Assembly: GCA_028714175.1 (NCBI GenBank)
Contig: JAQTMV010000005.1
Coordinates: forward strand, 1 to 60,170
From: Methylococcales bacterium
GTDB lineage: Bacteria; Pseudomonadota; Gammaproteobacteria; Methylococcales; Methylomonadaceae
Reading direction: 5' to 3'
Length of the DNA stretch: 60,170 nucleotides
The notes below the pieces were generated by a model, which did not search any database, was not told the DNA's origin, and saw only the letters and a program-made list of their open reading frames with translations. Position 1 is the stretch's first letter; the number at the start of each line of letters is the position of its first letter. The translations under genes and the position numbers were made by a program. Below are positions 8,164 to 19,067 of this stretch, one piece after another.

Positions 8164-9974
8164 TACCCTAGGCTGGTTTCCAGCACCCGCCAAACCAATT
8201 CATCAAAAGTCAGACCAGCCTGTTTAGCCGCCATCGGCACCAGACTGTGATCGGTCATGCCGGGTACGGTATTAATTTCAATCAACTGATACTGACCGGA
8301 GTCATCAATAAACACATCAACTCTTGCCCAACCCTTTACTCCCACGACTTTGCCGGCTGTTACCGCCAGATTTCTTATAAACAGTTCCTGATCCTGGCTC
8401 AAGCCGCAAGGGCAGTGATATTGCGTCGTCGTCGCATTGTATTTTGCTTCGTAGTCGTAAAAAGCATTGGGAGTTTCCAGACGGATAACCGGTAATGCCT
8501 CGCCGTTTAATAGCGCCACCGTATATTCCTTACCTGTAACCCAAGCCTCAGCATAAACATCACAGTGATATTCTGACGCCACTTGTAATGCTTTCAGCAA
8601 CTCATCCCTGTTATGCGCCTTGCTCATGCCTATACTCGAACCTTCCTGTGCGGGCTTGACAATCACTGGAAAGCCCAGTTTTTCGATACAGTCATCAAGG
8701 TCATTTTCATCCTGCAATAAACACCATTTCGGCGTAACCAGGCCATAGCCCTGCCAACACAGTTTGGTTCTAAGCTTATCCATCGTTAATGCAGACGCCA
8801 TGACCCCGCTACCGGTATAGGGTATCTCCAGTACTTCCAGCACACCCTGAAGCACACCGTCTTCACCGCCGCGACCATGTATAATATTGAATACCCGATC
8901 GACTTTTATTCCGGCTAAAGCGTCGATAGGGCTGCCCGTCACGTCAATCACAACAGCATCCACCCCTTTACGTTTTAAAGCTTCATAAACAGCTGCGCCG
9001 CTTCTTAGTGAAACCGTTCTTTCAGCAGCGGAACCGCCCATCAATACTGCAACCCGCCCGAATTTTTCCGGTTTTTGCAGGGACGCAAGATTATTCGTCT
9101 CTTCGCCACTTTCACCCACCATACAAACCTCCGTCTGCAATTCCACGCCTTGTTGCTCCTTTACTTTTTTTTGAACAGTGTGAATTAAGTCCTCGATATC
9201 GGCTGCTGTGGCATTGCCCGTATTAACAATAAAATTGGCATGTTTTTCCGATACGCAGGCGCCGCCAATCGCATAACCTTTCAAACCTGTTTGTTCTATC
9301 AATCTTGCCGCAAAATCACCTTTCGGGTTTTTAAATACCGATCCGCAACTGGGCTGGTTAGTCGGTTGTGTTTTTGCCCGTTTTTCCAACAAATCTTTGA
9401 TTTTCTGTCGACTCGCGACCACATCGCCCGGCTGCAACGTCAAATTAGCCGCCAAAAACCATTCATCTGTAAAACCTTTAACCGACCGGTAACTCACATT
9501 AAAATCCCGAGGTTGCCGTACAGTCACCTTGCCCGATATATCTATCATTTCTACCTGCTTAACAATACGCCAGGTTTCTCCGTCAAAAGCGCCTGCATTC
9601 ATTTTCAGGGCGCCGCCCATTGTTCCGGGTATGCCTGCCAAAAACTCCGCACCGATCAAGCCTTGTTCGCCGCAAAAACGCGCCACATGGGCACAAGGAA
9701 CACCCGCCTCCACATAAACCGAGCCATCCGCTGCCAGTCTCATTTCTTTCAAACGCCCTTTGGTATTAATGACTATGCCGCGTATGCCGCCATCCCTGAC
9801 CAGTAAATTACTGCCCAGCCCCATCCAGAATACCGGCTCACAATCAGGCAAGGTTGCAATAAATTCGCATAGATCCTGCCGGTCAAACGGGATATAGAGC
9901 CGGTCGGCAGGGCCGCCTACACGCCAGCTGGTATATTTGGCCAGTTTTTCATTTTTTAACAAGCGGCCTTTCAT
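8163..9974 (-). CDS. murB-ddl: MurB-Ddl fusion: UDP-MurNAc dehydrogenase / D-Ala-D-Ala ligase, 603 aa
   Basis: Residues 1 to about 295 form a type I MurB: FAD-binding [29 protein letters not shown], the SYR motif in NVSYRSVKG, and SCGSVFKNP with its catalytic serine. After a short linker ([17 protein letters not shown]) residues from about 310 form an ATP-grasp D-Ala-D-Ala ligase: [17 protein letters not shown], the ligase motif [13 protein letters not shown] and [13 protein letters not shown]. No stop or frameshift lies between them; it is one open frame. The two enzymes catalyse non-adjacent steps of peptidoglycan precursor synthesis in the cytoplasm. The start overlaps the murC stop (ATGA) and the stop overlaps the ftsQ start. 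In most gammaproteobacteria these are two genes. Confidence 0.95.
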   Translation of the reverse strand: MKGRLLKNEKLAKYTSWRVGGPADRLYIPFDRQDLCEFIATLPDCEPVFWMGLGSNLLVRDGGIRGIVINTKGRLKEMRLAADGSVYVEAGVPCAHVARFCGEQGLIGAEFLAGIPGTMGGALKMNAGAFDGETWRIVKQVEMIDISGKVTVRQPRDFNVSYRSVKGFTDEWFLAANLTLQPGDVVASRQKIKDLLEKRAKTQPTNQPSCGSVFKNPKGDFAARLIEQTGLKGYAIGGACVSEKHANFIVNTGNATAADIEDLIHTVQKKVKEQQGVELQTEVCMVGESGEETNNLASLQKPEKFGRVAVLMGGSAAERTVSLRSGAAVYEALKRKGVDAVVIDVTGSPIDALAGIKVDRVFNIIHGRGGEDGVLQGVLEVLEIPYTGSGVMASALTMDKLRTKLCWQGYGLVTPKWCLLQDENDLDDCIEKLGFPVIVKPAQEGSSIGMSKAHNRDELLKALQVASEYHCDVYAEAWVTGKEYTVALLNGEALPVIRLETPNAFYDYEAKYNATTTQYHCPCGLSQDQELFIRNLAVTAGKVVGVKGWARVDVFIDDSGQYQLIEINTVPGMTDHSLVPMAAKQAGLTFDELVWRVLETSLG

Positions 9975-11440
9975 TTCTCAGAAGCGCAAATTACTGCATC
10001 TTTCCCGCAATTCAATGTTTCAGCCAACAGTTCCGGCAACTGTAAGGCAATTTGTCCGACATTGCCCGCGCCCATAGTCAATATCACATCATCCGCTTTT
10101 ACTATACCCGCCAGTATTTGCGGCAACTCTTGCCAATTTTCGACAAATACCGGATCAACCTGCCCGCGCATACGAATCGCCCGGCTTAATGCTCTTCCGT
10201 CCGCTCCTGCAATCATTGTTTCTCCGGCTGAGTAGACATCCATCAGAATCAATACATCGGCTGTGGAAAGCACCTGTACGAAATCTTCAAATAAATCCCG
10301 GGTACGCGTATATCGATGCGGTTGAAAAACTATCACCGAGCGTCTGTCCGGCCAGGCCTGATGTAAAGCTTCCAGCGTGGCGGCAAGTTCACGCGGATGA
10401 TGACCATAATCATCTACCAGCGTTATTTTGCCGCCCTCTATTACGATATCGCCATTAAGCTGAAATCGCCTGCCCACGCCTTTAAAAGTGCCCAGGCTTT
10501 TTATAATCGCACTATCATCAACAGACAGCCTGGTTGCGACGCTGATGGCCGCAAGTGCATTGAGCATGTTGTGCCAACCCGGCATATTTAAACTTACTTG
10601 CAACGGTGGATAATTACCCCGTCTAAGTACCCTGAATGAAGTGTGCATACCTTCCTGTTTAATATCGACCGCCCGAATATCGGCGTCTTCATCGACGCCA
10701 TAAGTGATTACCGGCTTGGATATGTGCGTTAAAACTTCTCTGACGCCTTCATCATCCAGACACATTACTGCCAGTCCATAAAATGGCAGGTGATGCAAAA
10801 ACTCTATAAAGGTATCTTTTAAACGCTGGTAACTGTTTTCATAAGTTGCCATGTGGTCTTGATCGATATTGGTGACCACTGCCATCATCGGCTGCAAATA
10901 CAAAAATGAAGCATCACTTTCATCGGCCTCGGCAACCAGATAATGACCCAAACCCAATTTGGCATTACTTCCGGCGCTATTTAACCGGCCTCCAATAACA
11001 AAAGTAGGATCAAGTCCGCCTTCGGCCAGCATACTGGCTATCAAACTGGTGGTTGTGGTTTTGCCATGGGTGCCGGCAACAGCAATGCCAAACCTGAAAC
11101 GCATCAACTCGGCCAGCATTTCCGCACGGGGAATGACCGGAATTCTATTAAGATAGGCTTCGTCAATTTCTTCATTACTGCGGTCGATAGCACTGGAAGC
11201 CACAACCACATCGACTTGCGTGATATTTTCCCGCTTATGTCCGATGGTAATGGTCGCGCCCAATCCGGTCAATCTGTCCGTCACCGGACTTTCTTTTATA
11301 TCCGAACCCGATATCTGATAGCCCAGATTCAATAAAACTTCCGCAATACCGCTCATGCCGGTACCGCCTATACCGACAAAATGTATACGGTCTATAGTGC
11401 CCAATACCTGGGCCGGCATCTGACTGTTTGGAAAGCTCAT
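9971..11440 (-). CDS. murC: UDP-N-acetylmuramate-L-alanine ligase MurC, 489 aa
   Basis: Adds L-Ala to UDP-MurNAc, the first amino acid of the peptidoglycan stem. The N-terminal Rossmann motif [15 protein letters not shown], the ATP-binding loop [21 protein letters not shown] and the C-terminal ligase segment ([18 protein letters not shown]) are all present. The ATG at 11440 gives a 4-base ATGA overlap with the murG stop. An upstream in-frame ATG at 11500 would add 20 unlikely residues that overlap murG. Confidence 0.97.
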   Translation of the reverse strand: MSFPNSQMPAQVLGTIDRIHFVGIGGTGMSGIAEVLLNLGYQISGSDIKESPVTDRLTGLGATITIGHKRENITQVDVVVASSAIDRSNEEIDEAYLNRIPVIPRAEMLAELMRFRFGIAVAGTHGKTTTTSLIASMLAEGGLDPTFVIGGRLNSAGSNAKLGLGHYLVAEADESDASFLYLQPMMAVVTNIDQDHMATYENSYQRLKDTFIEFLHHLPFYGLAVMCLDDEGVREVLTHISKPVITYGVDEDADIRAVDIKQEGMHTSFRVLRRGNYPPLQVSLNMPGWHNMLNALAAISVATRLSVDDSAIIKSLGTFKGVGRRFQLNGDIVIEGGKITLVDDYGHHPRELAATLEALHQAWPDRRSVIVFQPHRYTRTRDLFEDFVQVLSTADVLILMDVYSAGETMIAGADGRALSRAIRMRGQVDPVFVENWQELPQILAGIVKADDVILTMGAGNVGQIALQLPELLAETLNCGKDAVICASEK

Positions 11441-12492
11441 AATCCAACCCCCGCTATACAACAACCGGTAACAGCTTCTGTCGCATCCAGTCTTGCGCAT
11501 TTTTTTGCAGCGTTGCCCATAATATCCAATTGCCCGAGTACCTGTGTTATCTGTTCTGCCAGCGATTTTGCATTCAAATTATTCTGCATCAGGATTTGTC
11601 CCGCACCGGCATCGGTTAAATAGCGGGCGTTAGCCATTTGATGATCATCGATAGCGCCCGGTAATGGTATAAAAATTGCCGGTACAGCCATTGCCGCAAC
11701 TTCACTCACTGTCATCGCACCTGACCTGCAAATCACGATATCGGCCCACTGATAGGCTGACACCATATCATCAATAAAAGCATGAACCTCTGCGTCAATA
11801 CCTAATGCCTGGTATCGACTGTTAACCTGCTCGCACATGGCTGCGCCGGTTTGGTGTTTTACCTGCACATCATTTAATTCTGCAATAGCCTCAGGAACAA
11901 CTTCATTCAATATCCGGGCGCCTTGACTCCCGCCAACAACTAATATATTGGTGCTTTGGCCTGAGTGGCTGCTTTTGTTTTCGAGTACTGTTAAAAATTG
12001 TTTTCTTAACGGGTTCCCCGTGCATTTCGCCTTATATGTTTTGTTAAAACTGCCGGGAAATGCCTCCAACACCTGATTGGCTATACGCGCCAGCAAACGG
12101 TTGGTTGTGCCGGGCACACGATTTTGCTCATGAATGATCAAGGGAATGCCTAACAGTTTTGCCATCAAGCCCCCGGGGCCTGCAACAAATCCTCCCATCC
12201 CCAGCACCACATCAGGCTTGCGCCGGCGCAATATGTTCAAGGCCTGAACACAGGACTTGAACAACATAGCTACTGCCGATATCTTCGAAACTAAGCCTTT
12301 GCCCCGAACACCGGCAACGGATAACCAGTCTATCTCAATCCCGTTTTCCGGGATTACCCGGCTTTCCAGACCCTTCTTTGTTCCTAACCAGGTAACCTGC
12401 CAACCCTTTTCCAGTAATGAATCCGCAACAGCAAGCGCCGGAAACACATGCCCACCGGTTCCTCCAGCCATAATGACTATACGCCTAGGCAT
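11437..12492 (-). CDS. murG: MurG N-acetylglucosaminyltransferase, 351 aa
   Basis: Peripheral membrane GT28 enzyme that converts lipid I to lipid II. It has the N-terminal G loop [14 protein letters not shown], the second loop [21 protein letters not shown] followed by HEQNRVPG, the C-domain loop [16 protein letters not shown] and the UDP-GlcNAc site [13 protein letters not shown]. It overlaps ftsW upstream by 8 bases and murC downstream by 4. The C-terminus ([10 protein letters not shown]) is slightly unusual but length is normal. Confidence 0.97.
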   Translation of the reverse strand: MPRRIVIMAGGTGGHVFPALAVADSLLEKGWQVTWLGTKKGLESRVIPENGIEIDWLSVAGVRGKGLVSKISAVAMLFKSCVQALNILRRRKPDVVLGMGGFVAGPGGLMAKLLGIPLIIHEQNRVPGTTNRLLARIANQVLEAFPGSFNKTYKAKCTGNPLRKQFLTVLENKSSHSGQSTNILVVGGSQGARILNEVVPEAIAELNDVQVKHQTGAAMCEQVNSRYQALGIDAEVHAFIDDMVSAYQWADIVICRSGAMTVSEVAAMAVPAIFIPLPGAIDDHQMANARYLTDAGAGQILMQNNLNAKSLAEQITQVLGQLDIMGNAAKKCARLDATEAVTGCCIAGVGL

Positions 12493-13669
12493 GCCGGCTC
12501 CTTATTACCATGCGCTGCGCAGGCATGGTATTGGCATTTATCTCGGTAACTTCGCTGTGCACACGAAATAACAACGCAACCGCGCAGCACATAATCATCA
12601 TACTGCCACCGCCATAACTCATTAATGGCAAAGTCAGTCCTTTGGTTGGCAAAATTCCCATATTTACACCCATGTTGACAAATGACTGAAAGCCAAACCA
12701 GATGCCCAGACCATAGACAATAAAGGCAGAAAACCGGTCCTCTGCCTTTTCTGCCGCCACGGCTATTGCAAAGGTACGCCATAATAACAAGGTAAATAAA
12801 CCAATAACCGTAATAACACCCAGCAAGCCTAATTCTTCAGCTATCACTGAAAAAAGAAAATCGGTGTGTGCTTCAGGCAAATAAAATAATTTTTGTATGC
12901 CGCTACCCAAGCCCACACCTGACCATTCTCCACGCCCAAATGAAATAAGCGCATGGACCAATTGATATCCCGTATCTTTCGGGTCCGCCCATGGATTCAT
13001 AAAACTGGTTACGCGTTTCAGGCGATAAGGTTCAAAATACACCAGTAACATTGACAGTACCGCCACTAATGACAATAACATGATGAATTGCGATAGCCGG
13101 GCGCCTGCCAGAAACATAATGCCCATAGCAATAATTAAAATCACCACGGCTGAACCGAAATCAGGCTCCATTAGTAATAACAGGCTGGCCACCGAAAACA
13201 ATATCAAGGGTTTGATCAGACCGAAAGCCGACTGCCGAATTGATTGCTGATGCCGGGTGACATAACCCGCCATATAGATGACAGCAAAAAACTTGACCAC
13301 TTCGGATATCTGTATCCTTAAGCCAAATATCGATAACCAGCGAATACTGCCGTTGACCTTCACCCCAAAACCTGGTACTAGAACAATCACCAGCAACAAC
13401 AATCCCGCAATGAACAGCCAAGGACCGGCTTTTTCCCAGGTTCGTATCGGAGTCAATGCGACACAAGTACCTAAAAACAGCCCCAAACCAATATGCATTA
13501 ACTGCCTGACTGGATAATAGAGGCTGTTGCCTGTCATTTTTACACCCAAATGCAATGATGACGAAGCTACCATGACATAGCCGATCAACAATAAGCTCGT
13601 ACATACGACTAGCAGTATCGGGTCAAAATGAAACCGGCCTACCCGCGATGGTTTCACTCGGCTGTTCAT
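12485..13669 (-). CDS. ftsW: FtsW lipid II polymerase/divisome protein, 394 aa
   Basis: SEDS-family septal peptidoglycan glycosyltransferase with about ten membrane segments. Family motifs visible are GFGVKVNGSIRWL, the region EVVKFFAVIYMAGY, EPDFGSAVVI and the closing GLTLPLMSYGGGSMM. The start overlaps the murD stop (ATGA). It works with FtsI, encoded earlier in the same operon. Confidence 0.97.
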   Translation of the reverse strand: MNSRVKPSRVGRFHFDPILLVVCTSLLLIGYVMVASSSLHLGVKMTGNSLYYPVRQLMHIGLGLFLGTCVALTPIRTWEKAGPWLFIAGLLLLVIVLVPGFGVKVNGSIRWLSIFGLRIQISEVVKFFAVIYMAGYVTRHQQSIRQSAFGLIKPLILFSVASLLLLMEPDFGSAVVILIIAMGIMFLAGARLSQFIMLLSLVAVLSMLLVYFEPYRLKRVTSFMNPWADPKDTGYQLVHALISFGRGEWSGVGLGSGIQKLFYLPEAHTDFLFSVIAEELGLLGVITVIGLFTLLLWRTFAIAVAAEKAEDRFSAFIVYGLGIWFGFQSFVNMGVNMGILPTKGLTLPLMSYGGGSMMIMCCAVALLFRVHSEVTEINANTMPAQRMVIRSRHA

Positions 13670-15036
13670 GGAAGTAACGCCAATACAGCTTTAGTGAATT
13701 GCTCGCCTCTATCCTGATAATTTTTATATTGATCAAGACTGGCACAGGCTGGAGACAATAATACATTGTCACCGGACTGTGCGAGACGGGCAGCAATTTG
13801 TACAGCTTCCACCATATTTCCGGCAGAATACGCAGGAATACTGCGGTTCAACGCCTGCTCTATCAACCGCGCATCCTTGCCCATGAGCACTACAGATTTT
13901 GCTTTTTCTTTAATAATGGGTGTCAATTCAGTCATATCCGCCCCTTTGGCATCACCACCGGCAATAAGAATCACCTTGCGCTGATACCCTTGTAAAGCTG
14001 CAACACAGGCACCAATATTGGTTGCCTTTGAGTCGTTAACCCAGGTGACACCACGTATTTCTGCGACACGCTGCATTCGGTGGTCCAGCCCTTTAAATGT
14101 TCGCAGGGCATTACACATAGCTTGTTCATCCAGTCCTATAGACACGCCTAAAGCCAAGGCGGCCAGAGCATTAGCCGCATTATGTCTGCCCTCAAGCGGC
14201 AATTCTGCCAACGGCATCAGGCGCCGTTTGTTGTGCATCAGATATTCTGCATCGTCCTTGCGTGCTATATAAAAATCTGCCTCTTTTTTAATTGAAAAGG
14301 TAAATATGCGTCTGCCGGCTTGCCGCATCGCGTTGACGACAGGGTCATCGGCATTGATTACCATGGCACCGTTACCATTAAAAACCTGTTGTTTTTCCCG
14401 TGCGTATTCAGCTATATCTGCATGTCTGTCCAAATGATCAGCAGAAACGTTAAGTACTGTTGCGGCGGTTGCATTCAGAACAAAGGTTCTTTCCAACTGA
14501 AAACTTGAAAGCTCCAGAACATACAATTCTGCTGCCGGTGTCAACAAATCCAATGCCGGTGTACCAAGATTACCGCCTATAACCACTTTTTTACCGGCGG
14601 ATTTCGCCATTTCACCCAGCATCGTTGTTACTGTGCTTTTTCCATTGGATCCGGTAATGGCAATAATCGGCACACCAGCAGAACAGGCAAACAAATCAAT
14701 ATCACTGACTACCTTTGCGCCATTGGCAATGGCTTTGATAATTGATTTTTCGTTAAGCGACACACCTGGACTTACCACCAGATGTGTCGCAACATTAAAG
14801 GCAGCTTCATCAAAACCGCCTGTAAAAACAGGGGTATCAAGCATTTGTTGCAAGAACACTTCAATCATCGGCGGCTTATCGCGGCTATCGGTGATAGCAA
14901 AATTAAAACCCAGCTTCTGCAAATAACGCGCAACCGAAATCCCGGTATTACCAAGACCCACTACAAGAACCTTGGAATTTTCCAGATCCAGTGCAAAGTT
15001 CTTTTTTAACAAGTCTGTAACCGCTGCCATATCCAT
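13666..15036 (-). CDS. murD: UDP-MurNAc-L-Ala-D-Glu ligase MurD, 456 aa
   Basis: Adds D-glutamate to the growing stem peptide. Motifs: N-terminal VVGLGNTGISVARYL, ATP loop ITGSNGKSTVTTML, LELSSFQLE, and the C-terminal WVNDSKATN and SPACASLDQYKNYQDRG. Length is normal. The start is 58 bases downstream of mraY, one of the few gaps in the cluster. Confidence 0.97.
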   Translation of the reverse strand: MDMAAVTDLLKKNFALDLENSKVLVVGLGNTGISVARYLQKLGFNFAITDSRDKPPMIEVFLQQMLDTPVFTGGFDEAAFNVATHLVVSPGVSLNEKSIIKAIANGAKVVSDIDLFACSAGVPIIAITGSNGKSTVTTMLGEMAKSAGKKVVIGGNLGTPALDLLTPAAELYVLELSSFQLERTFVLNATAATVLNVSADHLDRHADIAEYAREKQQVFNGNGAMVINADDPVVNAMRQAGRRIFTFSIKKEADFYIARKDDAEYLMHNKRRLMPLAELPLEGRHNAANALAALALGVSIGLDEQAMCNALRTFKGLDHRMQRVAEIRGVTWVNDSKATNIGACVAALQGYQRKVILIAGGDAKGADMTELTPIIKEKAKSVVLMGKDARLIEQALNRSIPAYSAGNMVEAVQIAARLAQSGDNVLLSPACASLDQYKNYQDRGEQFTKAVLALLP

Positions 15037-15094
15037 TTCTTATCTCACAACAATTTATCCCGGCCGGATTTACCAAAACACTCATTTTTACATT

Positions 15095-16177
15095 TCATCT
15101 CAATTTCAACGTCGCCAATCCGATCAGCACCAGAATAACGGTTATAATCCAGAAACGAACAATAACCCGTGGTTCCGGCCAGCCTTTCAATTCAAAATGA
15201 TGATGTATCGGCGCCATACGAAAAACCCGTTTTCCGGTCATTTTGAAAGAGGCAACCTGAATCATCACGGATACCGTCTCCATTACAAAAATACCGCCCA
15301 TAATCATCAACACGAGTTCCTGTCTGACCAACACTGCCAACACGCCCAAAGCCGCCCCCAATGCCAACGCGCCGACATCACCCATAAACACCATCGCGGG
15401 ATAGGCGTTAAACCATAAAAAACCCAAGCCGGCGCCCACTAAAGCGGCACAAAAGACAATGAGCTCCCCGGCATTGGGCAGATAGGGAATGGCCAGATAG
15501 TCTGAAAAAGTCACATGTCCTGATAGATAGGCAAATATGCCAAGGCCCGACGCGACCATCACTGTCGGCATAATGGCCAGCCCATCCAGACCATCGGTCA
15601 AATTGACCGCATTGCTGGTTCCAACGATGACAAAATAGGTCAGGACCACATACATCCAGCCCATATCCAGCATGAAATCCTTAAAAAACGGGACGATAAA
15701 TTGCGTTTCTGCCGGTAAAATGGCTGTTTTGTACAAAAAAACAGCGGCCGTCAAGCCTATTACGGACTGCCAGAAATATTTGGCTTTGGCCGATAAGCCA
15801 TCGCTGTTGTTCTTGATGACTTTTCTGTAGTCGTCAACAAAACCGATAATGCCGTAACCCATCGTTACCAGCAAAATAACCCATATATATCTGTTCCCCA
15901 GATCAGCCCATAGCAAAGTACTTAAGGCAATCGCAACTAATATTAAAGCCCCGCCCATCGTAGGTGTTCCCGCTTTTTCGTAATGGGACTGGGGACCCAA
16001 TTCACGAATACTTTGCCCGATTTTTTGACGGCTTAATTTCCTGATCATCACTGGCCCAATTATGAAAGCAATCATCAGGGAGGTTAATGCGCCAAGAATG
16101 GCGCGAAAGGTCAGGTAATGGAATACCCTGAAACTGGCATCAAAGGTCATCAAATAGTCTGCCAAGTAAAGTAACAT
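15095..16177 (-). CDS. mraY: Phospho-MurNAc-pentapeptide transferase MraY, 360 aa
   Basis: Multi-pass inner-membrane enzyme that moves phospho-MurNAc-pentapeptide to undecaprenyl phosphate, making lipid I. Catalytic aspartates appear in GFVDDYRKV and [10 protein letters not shown], and the family histidine motif is [15 protein letters not shown] near the C-terminus. Length 360 is exactly typical. It begins 3 bases after the murF stop. Confidence 0.98.
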   Translation of the reverse strand: MLLYLADYLMTFDASFRVFHYLTFRAILGALTSLMIAFIIGPVMIRKLSRQKIGQSIRELGPQSHYEKAGTPTMGGALILVAIALSTLLWADLGNRYIWVILLVTMGYGIIGFVDDYRKVIKNNSDGLSAKAKYFWQSVIGLTAAVFLYKTAILPAETQFIVPFFKDFMLDMGWMYVVLTYFVIVGTSNAVNLTDGLDGLAIMPTVMVASGLGIFAYLSGHVTFSDYLAIPYLPNAGELIVFCAALVGAGLGFLWFNAYPAMVFMGDVGALALGAALGVLAVLVRQELVLMIMGGIFVMETVSVMIQVASFKMTGKRVFRMAPIHHHFELKGWPEPRVIVRFWIITVILVLIGLATLKLR

Positions 16178-16180
16178 CGT

Positions 16181-17554
16181 TTAATCCCTGAAATTATCAA
16201 CCAGAGCCGCCACTACATTCTCCATGCGTTGCGCTCTCGACCCTTTGATCAAAATCGTTTCATCGCCTTTCAGCTCTTGTTCCAGCACATCAATCAAATC
16301 CTGCTGTGTTGCAAAAAACGTCGCTCCAGTGCCAAAGGCCCGCACAGTATTCTGCGCATCAGAACCAATGGCCAACAATCTTGTAACGCCACTGGCTTTA
16401 ATAAGTTCGCCTATCTCCTCATGTATTTTCGGGCTTCCCGGCCCCAATTCCCCAAAAGCGCCCAAAACCAGCCACGATTTGCCTGCACAGGCAGCCAGCG
16501 CATCAAGACCCGCTTTCAGTGAGGCGGCATTGGCGTTATAGGTATCGTCAATAACAATATTCCCCCATCGACTTACCAGAGGCTGCAACCGTCCTGTCAC
16601 GGGTTGTACGCTTTCCAGTCCCTGTTTAATCTGTTGCAGGCTTATGTCCAGGGCCAGGCATGCCGCCGTTGCCGCCAGCGCATTAACCACATTATGCCGT
16701 CCCGCCAGTCTTAACACGGTCTCAACAGTACCTTGAGCCGTGACCAATTTATACGTCGTGGCAAACGCGTTATCCCGGATTTCTGTCTCGATGTCTTTAG
16801 CAGCCACATCAGCCTTTTCATTCAAACCAAAACTCAGGGTTTTTCTGTTTCCTGCTATTGTTTTCCAGTACTCAAAATAGTTATCATCCTGGTTAATAAT
16901 GGCAACACCTACCTGTTTAAGAGTCTGTATGATTTCCCCTTTCGCTTCGGCAACGCCGTCAAGACTGCCAAATCCTTCAATATGCGCAGCTCCCGCATTA
17001 TTAAGCACGACCACATCAGCCTGCGCATATTGACTTGTGTAGGCAATTTCTCCCGGGTGGTTGGCGCCCATTTCAATCACTGCATACTGGTGCTGTTCAT
17101 TCAATCGCAATAACGTTAAAGGCACGCCAATGTCATTATTCAAATTACCTTGGGTATAAAGCACATCGCTTTGCTTTGAATCAGAGGCGCCCAGTATTGC
17201 CGCAACCATTTCTTTAACAGTCGTTTTGCCGTTACTGCCGGTAATGCCAACAACAGAAACGCTTGCCTTTTTCCGCCAGGCGCCAGCCAACTCAGCCAAT
17301 GCCAGGCGTGTATCATCAACAACAATATGCGGTATCGTCGCCGCAATACCCTTGTGAACAATAGCTGCAATAGCGCCTGCCTCTTCGGCCTGTGCTATAA
17401 ATTCATTACCATCAAAGTTATCTCCTTTAATTGCAACATAAAGCTGTCCAGGCTTTATTGTCCGTGTATCTATGCTGACCGAGTTGATGGCAAGGTTTTT
17501 CCCGACAAGCCTTCCCTGCACACACTCGGCACAATCACTCAACAACATTTCCAT
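16181..17554 (-). CDS. murF: UDP-MurNAc-tripeptide-D-Ala-D-Ala ligase MurF, 457 aa
   Basis: Adds the D-Ala-D-Ala dipeptide to complete the cytoplasmic precursor. ATP loop VGITGSNGKTTVKEMV is near residue 97. IEMGANHPGEIAY and the C-terminal DDTYNANAASLKAGL with GELGPGSPKIHEEIG are diagnostic. It follows murE with a 2-base gap, so the two are probably translated together. Confidence 0.97.
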   Translation of the reverse strand: MEMLLSDCAECVQGRLVGKNLAINSVSIDTRTIKPGQLYVAIKGDNFDGNEFIAQAEEAGAIAAIVHKGIAATIPHIVVDDTRLALAELAGAWRKKASVSVVGITGSNGKTTVKEMVAAILGASDSKQSDVLYTQGNLNNDIGVPLTLLRLNEQHQYAVIEMGANHPGEIAYTSQYAQADVVVLNNAGAAHIEGFGSLDGVAEAKGEIIQTLKQVGVAIINQDDNYFEYWKTIAGNRKTLSFGLNEKADVAAKDIETEIRDNAFATTYKLVTAQGTVETVLRLAGRHNVVNALAATAACLALDISLQQIKQGLESVQPVTGRLQPLVSRWGNIVIDDTYNANAASLKAGLDALAACAGKSWLVLGAFGELGPGSPKIHEEIGELIKASGVTRLLAIGSDAQNTVRAFGTGATFFATQQDLIDVLEQELKGDETILIKGSRAQRMENVVAALVDNFRD

Positions 17555-17556
17555 GG

Positions 17557-19059
17557 CTAACCCACTCTCTTTTTTAAAGCTTCGAGCACAACCCGGCTAT
17601 CGCTGAATGACTGTCGTTCGCCATTGCTTTCCTGATAGTCTTCATGTCCCTTACCCGCAATCACAATGCAATCATTTGCAGCGGCTCTTGCTATCACGCT
17701 TTGTATCGCCTGCTCTCTATCCTGAATCACTGCAACCTTTTCCGAATTGCGCCCAACTGAACTGCAGCCTGCCAAAATGTCATTCACAATAGCCTGTCCA
17801 TTTTCAAACCGCGGATTATCATCGGTAATAATCACGTAATCTGCTCTCTGCTCCGCGATCCGCCCCATTTGCGGACGCTTGCCCTTGTCCCTGTTGCCGC
17901 CACAGCCAAACACGACCCATAACGCCTGTTGACAATGTTTCCTCGTACTGGATAAAACCTTATCCAGGGCATCGGGTGTATGGGCATAATCGACAAAAAT
18001 CAGTGGCTGAGCACCGCCGCCAAAACGCTCCATACGCCCTATAACGGGCTTTATATAGGCAAGCTTTTGAGCTGCCTTTGCCATTGGAACACCCATTGCC
18101 AGCATGACGGCCAAAACAGTTAGAATATTCTCGGTATTAAAATCACCATAAAGCGGTGCTTTTACCCGCTGGCTGTCATCCCGCCAGCGCACATCAAATT
18201 CAATGCCGTCCACTTTATGCAAAACATTGTCAGCGCTGACGCATTCGCCTGAAACCAAGGTTTTTCCCTGTACGCTAATACCCCATACAACTGCAGTTTC
18301 CGGTACCGCGGCAATAATCCGGTCGCTGTAGGTATCATCGAGATTCACTACAACAAACGTCAGGCCGGGCTTGTTCAATAATGCCAATTTAGCCTGTAGA
18401 TAGGCGTCCATCGTGCCGTGATAATCCAAATGATCGCGGCTGATATTGGTGAACACAGCGCCTTTAAAATTAACGCCATTTACCCGACCCTGCTCCAAAC
18501 CATGCGATGAAACCTCTATTGCTACCGCTTTCTTTCCATCTTTTATTAATTCAGCCAGTATTCTTTGTGTTTCCAGGGCATCAGGGGTGGTATTACGCGT
18601 TTTTCTGAGTGTGCCCCACTCGCCCCAACCGAGCGTGCCGATAATTCCACAGCCATCCAGCAACTGACTCAAAAACTGACTGCAGGACGTTTTGCCATTT
18701 GTACCAGTGATACCAATAACATCGATAAATGCGGAGGGGGCGCCATAAAATCGCGCGGCTATCTCACCCAGCTTAAAACCCAGACCGTCTACAGCAAGCA
18801 TCGGCACATTGGCAATCTGTTTCGCCAACCGCGTGCCCTCACCGGATGGTTCAAAAACAACAGCACAAGCGCCTCTGTTTACAGCCTGCTCAACATGGGT
18901 CAAGCCATGCTGTCTGGCGCCTGCCAGAGCAATAAATACATTTCCCTCGATTACTTCCCGGCTATCCAGGGCCAGACCTGTAATAAGCATATCCGCTGCC
19001 GTTCCAAGGCTGGAGTTAGAAAATGAGTCAAATCCTTCCAATAAATCTTTCAGTCTCAT
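17557..19059 (-). CDS. murE: UDP-MurNAc-tripeptide synthetase MurE, 500 aa
   Basis: Adds the third stem residue. ATP loop GITGTNGKTSCSQFL is near residue 118. The motif DDNPRFE near residue 413 (D-N-P-R) marks specificity for meso-diaminopimelate, as in other Gram-negatives. Length is normal. It sits 8 bases after ftsI. Confidence 0.97.
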   Translation of the reverse strand: MRLKDLLEGFDSFSNSSLGTAADMLITGLALDSREVIEGNVFIALAGARQHGLTHVEQAVNRGACAVVFEPSGEGTRLAKQIANVPMLAVDGLGFKLGEIAARFYGAPSAFIDVIGITGTNGKTSCSQFLSQLLDGCGIIGTLGWGEWGTLRKTRNTTPDALETQRILAELIKDGKKAVAIEVSSHGLEQGRVNGVNFKGAVFTNISRDHLDYHGTMDAYLQAKLALLNKPGLTFVVVNLDDTYSDRIIAAVPETAVVWGISVQGKTLVSGECVSADNVLHKVDGIEFDVRWRDDSQRVKAPLYGDFNTENILTVLAVMLAMGVPMAKAAQKLAYIKPVIGRMERFGGGAQPLIFVDYAHTPDALDKVLSSTRKHCQQALWVVFGCGGNRDKGKRPQMGRIAEQRADYVIITDDNPRFENGQAIVNDILAGCSSVGRNSEKVAVIQDREQAIQSVIARAAANDCIVIAGKGHEDYQESNGERQSFSDSRVVLEALKKRVG

Positions 19060-19067
19060 AAACAGCT

